Shown: positions 34,997 to 54,439, counted from the stretch's first letter. The stretch: 64,000 nt of DNA from Sulfurimonas sp. (GCA_021732045.1 JAKFWK010000003.1:62001-126000), one strand, 5' to 3'. A program made the numbers and translations. The notes: generated by a model from the letters alone, not told the origin.

Positions 34997-36919
34997 ATGA
35001 AACACGCAAGAAGTCTGAATGCAAATGAGATTTTAGAGCTCGTTTTTATCTATCTTACGGAGATATCCTCTCTTAGAGATCATGATGATGTTATTGTTAT
35101 TTTAGCAAATATGGGAAGAGCTCTTACGAGTTCGGATAGATGTAGTGTCTGGATTGCAGATTATGAGAAGCAGAGAATCTGGACTAAGGTAGCGCATGGA
35201 ATGAATCCAATAGAGTTGCCAATGGGCTCTGGATTGGTTGGCTACTCTATCGCGAGTGGTAAAAAAATTATAGTTGATGATGCTTATACGGATGAGAGAT
35301 TTAACCCAGATGTAGATAAGATAACCGGCTATAACACAAAGAGTATGATGGTTATTCCAATGTTTGACAATAATGATGAGATTATTGGCGCTTTTCAGGT
35401 TATAAATAATAGAGGAGAGAAAGGCACTTTTGATCAAAGAGATATGGAGCGGCTAATGCTAGCAAGCACATACGCTGCTGAGAGCATTATATCTGCTATG
35501 CTTGCCAAAGAGGTAGAAGATACTCAAAAAGAAGTCGTTTTTACTATGGGCGCAGTCGCCGAGAGCAGAAGCAAAGAGACAGGAAACCATGTAAAAAGAG
35601 TTGCTGAGTATTCAAAAATATTGGCACTAGCTAGTGGTATGAATGAAAAAGAAGCGGAGCTGCTAAAGCAAGCTAGCCCAATGCACGATATAGGAAAAAT
35701 CGCTATAGCTGATTCTATCTTAAACAAACCAGGAATATTTACTTCAAGTGAATTTGAAATAATGAAGAAGCACGCAGAGCTTGGACACTCAATGATAAAA
35801 AATTCAGATAGACCACTTTTAAAGGCCGCTTCTATTGTTGCTCATGAGCATCATGAAAAGTGGAACGGGAGTGGATATCCAAGAGGTTTAAGCGGTGAAG
35901 ATATTCATATTTATGGGCGTATAACCGCGATTGCCGATGTTTTTGACGCTCTTGGAAGTGATAGAGTTTATAAAAAAGCTTGGGATGATGAGAAAATTTT
36001 TAATCACTTTAAAGAGGAGAGAGGTAAGCATTTTGACCCAAATTTAATTGATATATTTTTTGATAACCTAGATGAGATGCTTAGCGTTAGGGAAAAATTC
36101 AAGGATGTATACAAAGATGGTAAAAGCCGAGAAAAATCACTAAAAAATCATATAAAAATTCTTGGTGCATACGGAACAAGATTGAAAGGTTTTGGAACTA
36201 CCTCGTTTTTACTAAATGAAACAAATGTTATAGATGCAGGAAATCTTATCTCGCCACTTGAAGAGAAGTGCGCTATCATCGAAAATATTTGGCTAACACA
36301 CTCACATTTGGACCACATAAGTGACATAGCATATATACTAGATAATTATTTTGCTATTAGAAAGCAATCACTTACGATAAATGCTCTCCCTGAAACTATC
36401 AAAATACTCAAAAAGCACTTCTTTAATGATCTGATATGGCCAGACTTCTCAAAAATAAAGTTAATAAATTCTGACGAAATGGCCATAAAATATAGTGAGA
36501 TAGAGCTTAATAAGGAGTATGATATTGGAGAAAATGAGAGCATAGAGCCTTTTAAGACAGATCATACAGTCCCAAGTTCCGGCTATATTTATAAAAAAAA
36601 TAGTGATGCAGTTATAATAACTGCAGACACATATTCCCTAGATAACTTAATTGAAATTATAGATAGTAGAGACAATATAACTGCCATGGTAATAGAGTGT
36701 TCATTTCCATCATATCTAGACGCTTTAGCAAAAGAGAGTAAGCACCTCACTCCAAAATTACTATTTTCATCATTAAAAAAATTAAAAAAAAGCGGTATAA
36801 AACTCTACATAAATCACATAAAGCCAATGTATCTTAAGACAATTATTGATGAAATCCAACTGTATAAGGGTAAAACAGAACCAATTATCCTTAAAGATTC
36901 AGATATTATAGAATTCTAG
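34997..36919 (+). CDS. GAF - HD-GYP - class II cyclic-nucleotide phosphodiesterase fusion protein
   Basis: A three-domain cytoplasmic signalling protein of 640 residues. Residues about 15-165 form a GAF domain (SLRDHDDVIVILANMGRAL). About 180-370 are HD-GYP, which hydrolyses c-di-GMP: HVKRVAEYSK, MHDIGKIAI, HHEKWNGSGYPRGL. About 385-640 match class II cyclic-nucleotide phosphodiesterases (PDE1/CpdP type, metallo-beta-lactamase fold): THSHLDHISD, DHTVPSSGY, VIITADT, HLTP and INHIKP. ATG 34997 follows the cyclase stop by eight bases with AGGA upstream; an in-frame start at 34958 would overlap the cyclase gene. Its domains imply control of both cAMP and c-di-GMP. Confidence 0.85.
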   Translation: MKHARSLNANEILELVFIYLTEISSLRDHDDVIVILANMGRALTSSDRCSVWIADYEKQRIWTKVAHGMNPIELPMGSGLVGYSIASGKKIIVDDAYTDERFNPDVDKITGYNTKSMMVIPMFDNNDEIIGAFQVINNRGEKGTFDQRDMERLMLASTYAAESIISAMLAKEVEDTQKEVVFTMGAVAESRSKETGNHVKRVAEYSKILALASGMNEKEAELLKQASPMHDIGKIAIADSILNKPGIFTSSEFEIMKKHAELGHSMIKNSDRPLLKAASIVAHEHHEKWNGSGYPRGLSGEDIHIYGRITAIADVFDALGSDRVYKKAWDDEKIFNHFKEERGKHFDPNLIDIFFDNLDEMLSVREKFKDVYKDGKSREKSLKNHIKILGAYGTRLKGFGTTSFLLNETNVIDAGNLISPLEEKCAIIENIWLTHSHLDHISDIAYILDNYFAIRKQSLTINALPETIKILKKHFFNDLIWPDFSKIKLINSDEMAIKYSEIELNKEYDIGENESIEPFKTDHTVPSSGYIYKKNSDAVIITADTYSLDNLIEIIDSRDNITAMVIECSFPSYLDALAKESKHLTPKLLFSSLKKLKKSGIKLYINHIKPMYLKTIIDEIQLYKGKTEPIILKDSDIIEF

Positions 36920-36929
36920 TGACAAAAGC

Positions 36930-36958
36930 TTGACATTGAATATTTATTGCACTATAAT
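36930..36958 (+). promoter_or_regulatory. Sigma-70 promoter of the tRNA-tuf cluster
   Basis: TTGACA (36930-36935), a 17-base spacer and TATAAT (36953-36958) form a perfect consensus promoter. The tRNA-Thr gene begins 17 bases after the -10 box. This is the strongest promoter sequence I see in the window. Confidence 0.85.
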
Positions 36959-36975
36959 TCTGGCTCAAATTCGAT

Positions 36976-37052
36976 GCCGACATAGCTCAGTTGGCTAGAG
37001 CAGCTGATTTGTAATCAGCAGGCCCGGGGTTCAAATCCTCGTGTCGGCACCA
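36976..37052 (+). tRNA. tRNA-Thr (anticodon TGT)
   Basis: A 77-base cloverleaf: acceptor GCCGACA with TGTCGGC, anticodon loop TTTGTAA giving TGT (threonine, ACA codons), T-loop GTTCAAAT, CCA encoded. It is the first of the tRNAs before tuf. Confidence 0.95.
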
Positions 37053-37116
37053 TTGAATTTCGAATATTAGAAACAGTGTTAGACCAGAAACAAAAAAAGA
37101 TTTAAATGTATTATAT

Positions 37117-37201
37117 GGTGAGATAGTCAAGTGGCCAACGACGATGGACTGTAAATCCGTTCCCTATGGGTTCAGAGGTTCGACTCCTCTTCTCACCACC
37201 A
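37117..37201 (+). tRNA. tRNA-Tyr (anticodon GTA)
   Basis: An 85-base class II tRNA: acceptor GGTGAGA with TCTCACC, anticodon loop CTGTAAA giving GTA (tyrosine), a long variable arm (CGTTCCCTATGGGTTCAG) and T-loop GTTCGACT, with CCA encoded. Confidence 0.95.
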
Positions 37202-37213
37202 TCAATGGCACAT

Positions 37214-37290
37214 GCGGGCGTAGCTCAGTTGGCTAGAGCGTCAGCCTTCCAAGCTGAGGGTCGAGGGTTCGAGTCCCTTCACCCGCTCCA
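37214..37290 (+). tRNA. tRNA-Gly (anticodon TCC)
   Basis: A 77-base cloverleaf: acceptor GCGGGCG with the 3' arm CACCCGC (one G-A-type or wobble position), anticodon loop CTTCCAA giving TCC (glycine, GGA/GGG), T-loop GTTCGAGT, CCA encoded. Confidence 0.94.
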
Positions 37291-37444
37291 TTGAAACATA
37301 CATTCTGGAAGCTGAAGTACAATTTCAACCTACTTCATAAAATATATTTTATTTTTAAATAAATACTGTATATCTACTAATCTACACATAATAACTAATA
37401 TAAAAATTATACAATTATTGCTTGTCATATTGCTATTAAACTAT

Positions 37445-37519
<75 letters not shown>

Positions 37520-37612
37520 TTAAAGTGAAATAAAAGCAAAAAGTTTAAGCAATAATTGAATAATTTTTTGGTACAATTCCATTTCTATTCACAAATAAAG
37601 TCGGAGGACACA

Positions 37613-38810
<1,198 letters not shown>

Positions 38811-38812
<2 letters not shown>

Positions 38813-38830
38813 TTCGCTTTCGCGAATTTT
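38811..38830 (+). terminator. Hairpin between tuf and rpmG
   Basis: AATTCGC-TTTC-GCGAATT followed by TTG forms a 7-base-pair stem that overlaps the tuf stop codon. With only a short T run it is probably a partial terminator that lowers expression of the downstream genes relative to tuf. Confidence 0.55.
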
Positions 38831-38858
38831 GCATTAATGCTTTAATAAGGTTAATAAC

Positions 38859-39011
38859 ATGAGAGAAGCAATACATTTAGGATGTGAGAAGTGTACTCGT
38901 CGTAACTATCACACGACTAGAAATAAAAAAACACATACTGAAAAATTTTCAGCAAAAAAATATTGTAAATTTTGCCGTGAACACACTGTTCATAAAGAGA
39001 TGAAACTATAA
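38859..39011 (+). CDS. rpmG: 50S ribosomal protein L33
   Basis: A 50-residue ribosomal protein: MREAIHLGCEKCTRRNYHTT with a C-x2-C pair, and a second pair in YCKFCREHTVHKEMKL. This is a zinc-binding (C+) form of L33. Start ATG with AAGG upstream. It lies between tuf and secE, the usual place in this class, and a strong terminator follows. Confidence 0.96.
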   Translation: MREAIHLGCEKCTRRNYHTTRNKKTHTEKFSAKKYCKFCREHTVHKEMKL

Positions 39012-39016
39012 TATTT

Positions 39017-39052
39017 TTGCCACTAAAAATTAGTGGCAATTTAATTTTTTTT
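39017..39052 (+). terminator. Rho-independent terminator after rpmG
   Basis: TTGCCACTAA (39017-39026) pairs perfectly with TTAGTGGCAA (39030-39039) around AAA, followed by a run rich in T (39040-39052). A textbook intrinsic terminator that separates the tuf-rpmG unit from the tRNA-Trp-secE unit. Confidence 0.9.
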
Positions 39053-39071
39053 AATAGATAGTTTTTATGAT

Positions 39072-39077
39072 TATAAT
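39072..39077 (+). promoter_or_regulatory. -10 element for tRNA-Trp and the secE operon
   Basis: TATAAT preceded by a T-rich stretch and TGAT lies 14 bases before the tRNA-Trp gene, and downstream of the strong terminator. It is the likely promoter for tRNA-Trp, secE, nusG and the ribosomal genes after them. Confidence 0.65.
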
Positions 39078-39091
39078 AGATCATAATAAAT

Positions 39092-39168
39092 AGGCGTGTA
39101 GCTCCAATGGTTAGAGCACCGGATTCCAAATCCGGGTGATGGGAGTTCGAGTCTCTCCACGCCTGCCA
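39092..39168 (+). tRNA. tRNA-Trp (anticodon CCA)
   Basis: A 77-base cloverleaf: acceptor AGGCGTG with CACGCCT, anticodon loop TTCCAAA giving CCA (tryptophan), T-loop GTTCGAGT, CCA encoded. tRNA-Trp before secE is a conserved arrangement in many proteobacteria. Confidence 0.96.
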
Positions 39169-39170
39169 CC

Positions 39171-39212
39171 ATTAATTATATGTAAAGCTTTAGAGCTTTA
39201 TCTGTAATTAAT
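39171..39212 (+). promoter_or_regulatory. Nested stem-loop between tRNA-Trp and secE
   Basis: ATTAATTA (39171-39178) pairs with TAATTAAT (39205-39212), enclosing AAAGCT-TTAG-AGCTTT (39184-39199). There is no T run, so this is more likely an RNA-processing or mRNA-stabilising stem left after tRNA release than a terminator. Confidence 0.45.
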
Positions 39213-39231
39213 GTAATTGTAGGAAAGTTTA

Positions 39232-39411
39232 ATGAATTTAGGCACACATTTTAAAAATGCGAAATTAGAACTAACTAAAGTAATCTTTCCGACAAGAGGT
39301 CAGGTTAAACAGGCGTATATTTCAGTTTTAATAGTAGTAACAGCAATAGCAATATTTCTAGCTTTAGTTGATTTAGCTATGTCATCTATTGTATCAGCAA
39401 TTTTAGGTTAA
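39232..39411 (+). CDS. secE: Preprotein translocase subunit SecE
   Basis: Essential SecYEG subunit. The 59-residue protein has an amphipathic N-terminal helix with VIFPTRGQVKQ (residues 17-27), the conserved SecE motif preceding the membrane helix (about 31-50). The short one-span form is usual outside the enterobacteria. AGGAAAG lies upstream of the ATG. nusG follows after ten bases. Confidence 0.94.
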   Translation: MNLGTHFKNAKLELTKVIFPTRGQVKQAYISVLIVVTAIAIFLALVDLAMSSIVSAILG

Positions 39412-39421
39412 GGAAAAAGTC

Positions 39422-39949
39422 ATGGCACATCAATGGTACTCTATTCAAACCTATGGAAATGAAAGAACTGTTCGTTTAGCAATACTAAATATGATAGAAG
39501 AGATGAGACTTCAAGATAAAATTACAGATGTAATAGTGCCTACTGAAGATGTTATAGAAGTTAAAGATGGCAAGAAAAAAATCTCTGAGCGTTCACTATA
39601 TTCTGGATATGTCTTTGCAAGAATTGACTTAACAACACAAATTCAACACTTAATTCAAAGTATTCCTAAGGTTTCTGGATTTATTGGTGAAGCAAATATT
39701 CCAACACCATTAAGTAATCATGATATTAATGTAATACTTGATCGCATAAACAATCGTGCGGCTCCAAAACCAAAAGTATTTTTTGATAATGGTGAGACTG
39801 TTCGCATTGTTGAAGGACCATTCGCAAACTTTACTGCAACTGTAGATGAGTATGATTTAGAGCATGGTACTCTAAAACTAAATGTTTCAATTTTTGGAAG
39901 AGCGACTCCGGTTGATATCTCTTATACTCAAGTTGAAAAAATAATTTAA
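39422..39949 (+). CDS. nusG: Transcription termination/antitermination protein NusG
   Basis: Binds the RNA polymerase clamp and couples transcription to translation or Rho. The 175-residue protein has [17 protein letters not shown] (NGN domain start), [12 protein letters not shown] (about residue 59), [12 protein letters not shown] (about 92), and the C-terminal KOW domain with [22 protein letters not shown] (about 127). AAGGAAAAAGT precedes the ATG. It leads directly into the L11 gene. Confidence 0.97.
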   Translation: MAHQWYSIQTYGNERTVRLAILNMIEEMRLQDKITDVIVPTEDVIEVKDGKKKISERSLYSGYVFARIDLTTQIQHLIQSIPKVSGFIGEANIPTPLSNHDINVILDRINNRAAPKPKVFFDNGETVRIVEGPFANFTATVDEYDLEHGTLKLNVSIFGRATPVDISYTQVEKII

Positions 39950-39968
39950 ATCAAAAAAAGGAATAAAA

Positions 39969-40394
39969 ATGGCAAAAAAGATTTTAACTTACATCAAGTT
40001 ACACATTGAAGCTGGAAAAGCAACACCAGCACCACCAGTAGGACCGGCGCTTGGACAAAGAGGCGTTAATATAATGGAGTTTACTAAAGCGTTTAATGAA
40101 AAAACAAAAGATAAAATGGGATTCAAAGTTCCTGTTGTTATCACTGTTTACACTGATAAAAGTTTTACTTTTATAACTAAACAACCACCAGCTTCTGCAC
40201 TTTTAATGAGAGCAGCAGGTCTTAAGAAGGGTACAGATAATCCTTTGAAAAACATTATTGGAAAAATCACTCGTGATCAATTAATGGAAGTTGTTAAGCA
40301 AAAAATGGAAGATTTAAATACAACAAATGTTGAGATGGCTGTAAATACAATATCTGGTTCAGCTCGTTCAATCGGCATTCAAATAGTAGACTAA
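39969..40394 (+). CDS. rplK: 50S ribosomal protein L11
   Basis: Part of the GTPase-associated centre. The 141-residue protein has [29 protein letters not shown] (residues about 10-38), the PPxGPxLGQ signature with the conserved proline pair, and ends [26 protein letters not shown] precedes the ATG. An 8-base-pair hairpin lies after the stop. Confidence 0.98.
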   Translation: MAKKILTYIKLHIEAGKATPAPPVGPALGQRGVNIMEFTKAFNEKTKDKMGFKVPVVITVYTDKSFTFITKQPPASALLMRAAGLKKGTDNPLKNIIGKITRDQLMEVVKQKMEDLNTTNVEMAVNTISGSARSIGIQIVD

Positions 40395-40420
40395 GTAACT
40401 GCATAATTTCTACAGTTACT
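40394..40420 (+). promoter_or_regulatory. Hairpin in the rplK-rplA gap
   Basis: AGTAACTG (40394-40401) pairs with CAGTTACT (40413-40420) around an 11-base loop. It overlaps the rplK stop codon. L11-L1 operons are often autoregulated by L1 binding to an mRNA hairpin; a role here is inference. Confidence 0.35.
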
Positions 40421-40481
40421 AAATATCATCGACCACACTGATATAAAATTTTGTGGCAGAATTTGATAGGAGAATTTGAAA

Positions 40482-41174
40482 ATGAGTAAAAGATATAAAC
40501 AATTAGTAGAAAAAATTGATGCAAACAAAGCATATAAAGTTGAAGAAGCATCTCTATTGTTGAAAGATTTAATTAGTGCAAAGTTTGACGAAACTGTTGA
40601 AATAGCACTTAACTTAAATGTAGATCCAAGACATGCCGATCAGATGATTCGTGGTGCAATAGTTCTTCCTCACGGAACAGGCAAAACTGTTCGTGTTGCG
40701 GTTTTTGCTAAAGGTGCTAAAGCTGATGAAGCTAAAGCAGCTGGTGCTGATATCGTTGGCACTGATGATTTAGTTCAACAGATTAAAGATGGTATATTTA
40801 ATTTTGATGTAGTTGTTGCTGCACCAGATTGTATGGGTCTTGTTGGACAAATTGGTCGTATTTTAGGACCAAAAGGTATGATGCCTAACCCTAAAACAGG
40901 AACTGTGACTCCAGATGTTGCAACTGCTGTTAAGAATGTTAAGGGTGGTCAAGTGAGTTTCCGTGTTGATAAAAAAGGAAATATTCACGCAGGTATAGGT
41001 AAAGCTAGTTTTGATACTAAAAAAATTGCTGAAAACTTAATCTCTTTTGTAAGAGCTATCAATAAGCATAAACCATCATCAGCAAAAGGTCGCTATATTA
41101 AGCATGCGGCACTCTCTTTAACAATGAGTCCAGCAATCAAGCTAGACAATATGGAACTTTTAGAATTGAAATAA
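40482..41174 (+). CDS. rplA: 50S ribosomal protein L1
   Basis: The L1-stalk protein and a translational repressor of its own operon in other bacteria. The 230-residue sequence has [22 protein letters not shown] at the start, [15 protein letters not shown] (about residue 66) and the L1 signature with [19 protein letters not shown] (about 126). I chose ATG 40482, nine bases after AGGAG; a TTG two codons upstream lies too close to the ribosome site. Confidence 0.97.
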   Translation: MSKRYKQLVEKIDANKAYKVEEASLLLKDLISAKFDETVEIALNLNVDPRHADQMIRGAIVLPHGTGKTVRVAVFAKGAKADEAKAAGADIVGTDDLVQQIKDGIFNFDVVVAAPDCMGLVGQIGRILGPKGMMPNPKTGTVTPDVATAVKNVKGGQVSFRVDKKGNIHAGIGKASFDTKKIAENLISFVRAINKHKPSSAKGRYIKHAALSLTMSPAIKLDNMELLELK

Positions 41175-41189
41175 AGTTAGTGATTTTTA

Positions 41190-41312
41190 GTGTCTTATTC
41201 GTAAGGCACTATTAAGTTACTTCTTCGGTAACTGCATTTTATGGACTTAAGATAATAGGAGCGAAAGCTTAATATTTCCTATTTGAGGTGTTGTCTGGAA
41301 AGGAGATATTCT
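41190..41312 (+). promoter_or_regulatory. L10-type leader with tandem hairpins before rplJ
   Basis: The 138-base gap between rplA and rplJ folds strongly. GTGTCTTA-TTCG-TAAGGCAC (41190-41209) is an 8-base-pair stem with a UUCG tetraloop; AGTTAC-TTCTTCG-GTAACT (41215-41233) is a second stem; AGC-GAAA-GC(TT) near 41261 looks like a GNRA hairpin. AAAGGAGA precedes the rplJ ATG. L10 leaders bind the L10-L12 complex in many bacteria; this place and structure fit, though the exact family was not matched. Confidence 0.55.
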
Positions 41313-41789
41313 ATGACAAAAACACAAAAAGCTGAAATTATTGAAGTACTTTCAAATGAATTTAAAGTGGCGCAATCTGTAATCTTATGTGATTACAAAG
41401 GGCTGACTGTTTCTTCACTTGAGAGCTTAAGAAATGTTGCTCGTTTAAAAGATACGAAAGTTCAAGTTGTTAAAAATACTTTGGCAACTATTGCTCTTGC
41501 TAATGCCGAATTAAACGGTATAGTAGTAAAAGATACTAACATTTTAGTATGGGGTGCTGATTCAATCACTACTTCTAAAATAGTAGCAGATTTTGCAAAA
41601 AGCAATGATAAATTTGTAATCAAAAGCGCGTATATTGACCGTGAACCTTCTGATGCTGCTAAAGTTGAAGCATTTGCTAAACTTCCTGGTCGTAATGAGC
41701 TTCTTGGTATGCTTGCTGCTACTTGGATGGCGCCAGTTGCAAACTTTACTATCGGTTTGGATGCACTAAGACAAAAAAAAGAAGCTTAA
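41313..41789 (+). CDS. rplJ: 50S ribosomal protein L10
   Basis: Anchors L7/L12 dimers on the ribosome. The 158-residue sequence has TKTQKAEIIEVLSNEFKVAQSVILCDYKGLTV and LRNVARLKDTKVQVVKNTLA (about residue 33-53), the L10 signature, and a C-terminal helix for L7/L12 binding. I chose ATG 41313, which has AAAGGAGAT about seven bases upstream; an upstream in-frame start would add ten residues rich in Cys and Arg that do not belong to L10. Confidence 0.96.
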   Translation: MTKTQKAEIIEVLSNEFKVAQSVILCDYKGLTVSSLESLRNVARLKDTKVQVVKNTLATIALANAELNGIVVKDTNILVWGADSITTSKIVADFAKSNDKFVIKSAYIDREPSDAAKVEAFAKLPGRNELLGMLAATWMAPVANFTIGLDALRQKKEA

Positions 41790-41848
41790 TAGCTTTTAAC
41801 AATAAAGATGATGACAATCATTATAAAATTTCGTAATGGAGAAATATT

Positions 41849-42217
41849 ATGGCTATAACTAAAGAAGATGTATTAGAGTTTATTTCAGGACTTTCTGTTC
41901 TTGAACTGTCTGTTCTTGTAAAAGAATTTGAAGAAAAATTCGGAGTTTCAGCTCAGCCTGTTGCTGTTGCTGGTGGTGCTGTTGCTGCTGCTGCTGAAGA
42001 AGAACAAACTGAATTTACAGTTATTATTACTGACTCTGGTGATAAGAAAATTAATGTTATTAAAGCAATTCGTGCTTTAACTGGCTTAGGATTAAAAGAA
42101 GCTAAAGATGCATCAGAAAACTTACCTTCAACAATCAAAGAGGGTGTTGATAAAGAGACTGCAATGAATGCTAAAAAAGAGCTTGAAGAAGCTGGCGCAA
42201 AAGTAACAGTTAAATAA
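41849..42217 (+). CDS. rplL: 50S ribosomal protein L7/L12
   Basis: Stalk protein that recruits translation GTPases. The 122-residue sequence has the N-terminal dimer domain ([28 protein letters not shown]), an alanine-rich hinge (about residues 38-52) and the C-terminal domain with [21 protein letters not shown] (about 69) and GAKVTVK at the end. GGAG precedes the ATG. Confidence 0.98.
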   Translation: MAITKEDVLEFISGLSVLELSVLVKEFEEKFGVSAQPVAVAGGAVAAAAEEEQTEFTVIITDSGDKKINVIKAIRALTGLGLKEAKDASENLPSTIKEGVDKETAMNAKKELEEAGAKVTVK

Positions 42218-42228
42218 TTTTTACTTTC

Positions 42229-42385
42229 TGTACTTCAGGAGAATTATCTCCTGAAGTACAATTTTGGGTGCTTTTACGAAGAGATTTAATCCCTTGGTAA
42301 AAGTGCCCTTATGTCGTTATACGCACTACTAATAGAGCTCTTTAAAGAGCAAAAATCATATCTTTGGGACGCCAAGATACGATAA
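42229..42385 (+). promoter_or_regulatory. Attenuator-like hairpins in the rplL-rpoB gap
   Basis: A perfect 13-base-pair hairpin TGTACTTCAGGAG-AATTAT-CTCCTGAAGTACA (42229-42260) is followed by ATTTT. A second 12-pair stem with two G-T pairs follows (GGGTGCTTTTAC 42266-42277 with GTAAAAGTGCCC 42297-42308). GCTCTTTAAAGAGC and a bulged ATCTTTGG/CCAAGAT stem lie further on. In other bacteria this gap holds a partial terminator that makes ribosomal protein mRNA exceed rpoBC mRNA; the first hairpin fits that role. Confidence 0.7.
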
Positions 42386-42429
42386 ACTTAATTTTTATAA
42401 TTAAGTACCAATACAACTCACCGAGGTAG

Positions 42430-51088
<8,659 letters not shown>

Positions 51089-51100
51089 CAACAATTATTA

Positions 51101-51131
51101 TTTGAAATAGAGATTTAATTTCTATTTCAAA
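51101..51131 (+). terminator. Hairpin after rpoC
   Basis: TTTGAAATAGA (51101-51111) pairs perfectly with TCTATTTCAAA (51121-51131) around a 9-base loop. No clear T run follows, so it is either a weak terminator or a stabilising 3' end. The remaining roughly 150 bases before rpsL are AT-rich and probably hold its promoter. Confidence 0.45.
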
Positions 51132-51287
51132 TCCTCATAACAGTTAAAATTACCCATACAAAACTTTAATTATTAAATATAACTTAAAATAAGCTAACTT
51201 TAATCACTTTTTTTATATTATTACGCGTCTATAACCCCATAAAAATAGCGGGTTAAATTCTACTGGAAAAAAAAGTAAAGGAATTGT

Positions 51288-51668
51288 ATGCCAACAATCA
51301 ATCAATTGATTCGTAAAGAGCGTCAAAAAGTGGTTAAGAAATCTAAATCACCTGCTCTTGAATCGTGCCCACAGCGTCGTGGTGTTTGTACTCGTGTTTA
51401 CACAACAACACCAAAAAAACCTAACTCAGCTTTAAGAAAAGTTGCAAAAGTTAGATTAACTTCTGGTTTTGAAGTTATTTCATATATCGGTGGTGAGGGT
51501 CATAACCTTCAAGAGCACTCAATCGTTCTTGTTCGTGGTGGTCGTATCAAAGATTTACCTGGTGTTAAGTATCATATCGTTCGTGGTGCTTTGGATACAG
51601 CTGGTGTTAAAGATCGTAAAGTTGCTCGTTCTAAATACGGAACAAAAAAACCTAAAATTAAAAAATAA
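51288..51668 (+). CDS. rpsL: 30S ribosomal protein S12
   Basis: Decoding-centre protein of 126 residues. [57 protein letters not shown] contains the universal S12 start and the KPNSALRK signature (about residue 43). [32 protein letters not shown] follows (about 75-105). Both streptomycin-linked lysines are the sensitive type. The ribosome site AAAGGAATTGT precedes the ATG. rpsG follows after 125 bases. Confidence 0.98.
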   Translation: MPTINQLIRKERQKVVKKSKSPALESCPQRRGVCTRVYTTTPKKPNSALRKVAKVRLTSGFEVISYIGGEGHNLQEHSIVLVRGGRIKDLPGVKYHIVRGALDTAGVKDRKVARSKYGTKKPKIKK

Positions 51669-51719
51669 TTTTAGATAATAGCTAAATATTAATATTCAAG
51701 CTAACACAGGACTTTGATC

Positions 51720-52261
<542 letters not shown>

Positions 52262-52272
52262 TCGGATAAATT

Positions 52273-54363
52273 ATGGCAAGATCACATATTTTAAATGATG
52301 TAAGAAACATAGGTATTGCTGCTCATATTGATGCAGGAAAAACAACAACAACTGAAAGAATTTTATTCTACACAGGTCGTGAACACAAGATCGGCGAGGT
52401 TCATGACGGTGCTGCTACTATGGACTGGATGGAGCAAGAGCAAGAGAGAGGTATTACTATTACTTCTGCTGCTACAACTTGTGAATGGGCTGGAAAACAG
52501 ATAAATATTATCGATACTCCAGGTCACGTTGACTTCACTATTGAAGTTGAGAGATCTATGCGTGTTCTTGATGGTGCAGTTTCTGTATTTTGTGCTGTTG
52601 GCGGTGTTCAACCACAATCAGAGACAGTATGGAGACAAAGAAATCGTTATGGTGTACCATCTATCGTTTTTGTAAATAAAATGGATAGAACGGGTGCTGA
52701 TTTTTATCAAGTTGAGACTCAAATCCGTGATCGTTTAAAAGGTAATCCGGTTCCTATTCAGTTGCCAATCGGACAAGAAGATAGTTTTGCTGGAATCGTA
52801 GATTTAGTAAAAATGAAAGCAATTATTTGGGATAAAGATGCTGAGATGGGTTCTAACTATCATGTGGAAGAGATTCCTGCTGATATGGTAGAAAAATCTA
52901 AAGAGTATCGCGAAAAAATGATTGAATCTATCTCTGAAGTAGATGGTAACGAAGAGCTTGCAGAAAAATACCTAGATGGTGTAGCTTTAAATGAAGATGA
53001 AATTATTGCAGGTATCAAAGCAGCAACTATTGGTATGCATATCGTTCCAATGACTGCTGGTACAGCATTTAAAAACAAGGGTGTTCAAACTCTTTTAGAT
53101 GCTGTTGTTGCTTATCTTCCATCACCAATGGAGTGTGCTCCTATTAGAGGTACTATGATGGATGATGAAGAGGTAGAAGTTATCGTTCCATCAACAGATG
53201 ATGGTAAATTTGCTTCTTTGGCATTTAAGATTATGACTGACCCATTCGTTGGAACACTGACTTTTATTCGTGTTTATCGTGGTTCACTAGAAGCGGGTTC
53301 ATTTGTACACAACTCTACTAAAGACAAAAGAGAGCGTATTGGTCGTATAGTGAAAATGCATGCAATCAAACGCGAAGAAGTAAAAGAGATTTATGCTGGT
53401 GAAATCGGTGCAGTTGTTGGTCTTAAGTACACAACTACTGGTGATACTTTATGTGATCCAGATGATACTGTTGTTTTAGAGAGAATGGTTTTCCCAGAGC
53501 CTGTTATCTCTGTTGCAGTTGAGCCAAAAACTAAAGCTGATCAAGAGAAAATGGGTCTTGCTTTAGGAAAACTTGCAGCTGAAGATCCATCTTTTAGAGT
53601 GAAAACTGATGAAGAGACTGGACAAACAATCATCTCAGGAATGGGTGAATTACACCTTGAAATCCTTGTTGATCGTATGAAAAGAGAGTTTAAGGTAGAA
53701 GCAGAAGTTGGTGCTCCACAAGTTTCATACCGTGAGACAATTAGAAATGAAGTTTCTCAAGAGTACAAATACGCTAAACAATCTGGTGGTCGTGGTGCGT
53801 TCGGTCATGTTTACTTAAGAGTTAAGCCAGGTGAAGCTGGTGCTGGTTTTGTATTCCATAATGAAATTAAAGGTGGAGTTATTCCAAAAGAGTATATTCC
53901 TGCTGTTGAAAAAGGTTGCGCTGAAACTATGAATGCCGGTGTTCTTGCTGGTTATCCAATGGAAGATATTGAAGTAACACTTTACGATGGTTCATACCAT
54001 GAGGTGGACTCAAATGAGATGGCATTTAAACTTGCTGCTTCAATGGGCTTTAAAGAGGCTTGTAGAAAAGCAAAACCTGCAATCTTAGAGCCACTTATGA
54101 AAGTTGAAGTTGAAGTTCCTGAAAACTATATGGGTGATGTTATCGGTGACCTTAACCGTCGTCGTGGACAAGTTACAAATATGGGAGATAGAAGTGGAAA
54201 CAAAATCGTTGACGCATTTGTTCCACTTGCAGAGATGTTTGGTTACTCAACTGACCTTCGTTCAGCAACTCAAGGTAGAGCAACTTACTCTATGGAATTC
54301 GATCATTATGAAGAAGTTCCTAAAAATGTATCTGAAGAGATTATTAAAAAGAGAAACGGCTAG
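52273..54363 (+). CDS. fusA: Elongation factor G
   Basis: Translocation GTPase of 696 residues. G1 [19 protein letters not shown] (residues about 17-35), [12 protein letters not shown] (switch I), [12 protein letters not shown] (G3), [10 protein letters not shown] (G4) and later domains ([19 protein letters not shown], about 457; [14 protein letters not shown], about 615) are in order. Its length and sequence fit a single canonical EF-G. The start follows a weak GGAT site. A hairpin follows the stop. Confidence 0.99.
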   Translation: MARSHILNDVRNIGIAAHIDAGKTTTTERILFYTGREHKIGEVHDGAATMDWMEQEQERGITITSAATTCEWAGKQINIIDTPGHVDFTIEVERSMRVLDGAVSVFCAVGGVQPQSETVWRQRNRYGVPSIVFVNKMDRTGADFYQVETQIRDRLKGNPVPIQLPIGQEDSFAGIVDLVKMKAIIWDKDAEMGSNYHVEEIPADMVEKSKEYREKMIESISEVDGNEELAEKYLDGVALNEDEIIAGIKAATIGMHIVPMTAGTAFKNKGVQTLLDAVVAYLPSPMECAPIRGTMMDDEEVEVIVPSTDDGKFASLAFKIMTDPFVGTLTFIRVYRGSLEAGSFVHNSTKDKRERIGRIVKMHAIKREEVKEIYAGEIGAVVGLKYTTTGDTLCDPDDTVVLERMVFPEPVISVAVEPKTKADQEKMGLALGKLAAEDPSFRVKTDEETGQTIISGMGELHLEILVDRMKREFKVEAEVGAPQVSYRETIRNEVSQEYKYAKQSGGRGAFGHVYLRVKPGEAGAGFVFHNEIKGGVIPKEYIPAVEKGCAETMNAGVLAGYPMEDIEVTLYDGSYHEVDSNEMAFKLAASMGFKEACRKAKPAILEPLMKVEVEVPENYMGDVIGDLNRRRGQVTNMGDRSGNKIVDAFVPLAEMFGYSTDLRSATQGRATYSMEFDHYEEVPKNVSEEIIKKRNG

Positions 54364-54370
54364 ACAAAAT

Positions 54371-54412
54371 TTTAATGCTTTCCTTTGGGGGCATTAAAGC
54401 TTTTCGCTTCAA
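54371..54412 (+). terminator. Terminator-like hairpin after fusA
   Basis: TTTAATGC (54371-54378) pairs with GCATTAAA (54391-54398) around a 12-base loop containing CCTTTGGG; GCTTTTCGCTTC follows. It should end the rpsL-rpsG-fusA transcript; the T-rich tail is short. Confidence 0.6.
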
Positions 54413-54439
54413 AAAAAGTAAAGAACCAACTAGCTGTCT

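Noticed and set aside
37060..37116. A further tRNA or small RNA between tRNA-Thr and tRNA-Tyr
   Set aside because: The 64-base spacer is AT-rich with no cloverleaf or stable hairpin.
37556..37612. An earlier start for EF-Tu
   Set aside because: The extra 19 residues are not EF-Tu-like and the GGAGG ribosome site fits the ATG at 37613.
42311..42385. A 24-codon ORF in the rplL-rpoB gap
   Set aside because: No ribosome site precedes the ATG, and the bases are better explained by the RNA stems in the leader.
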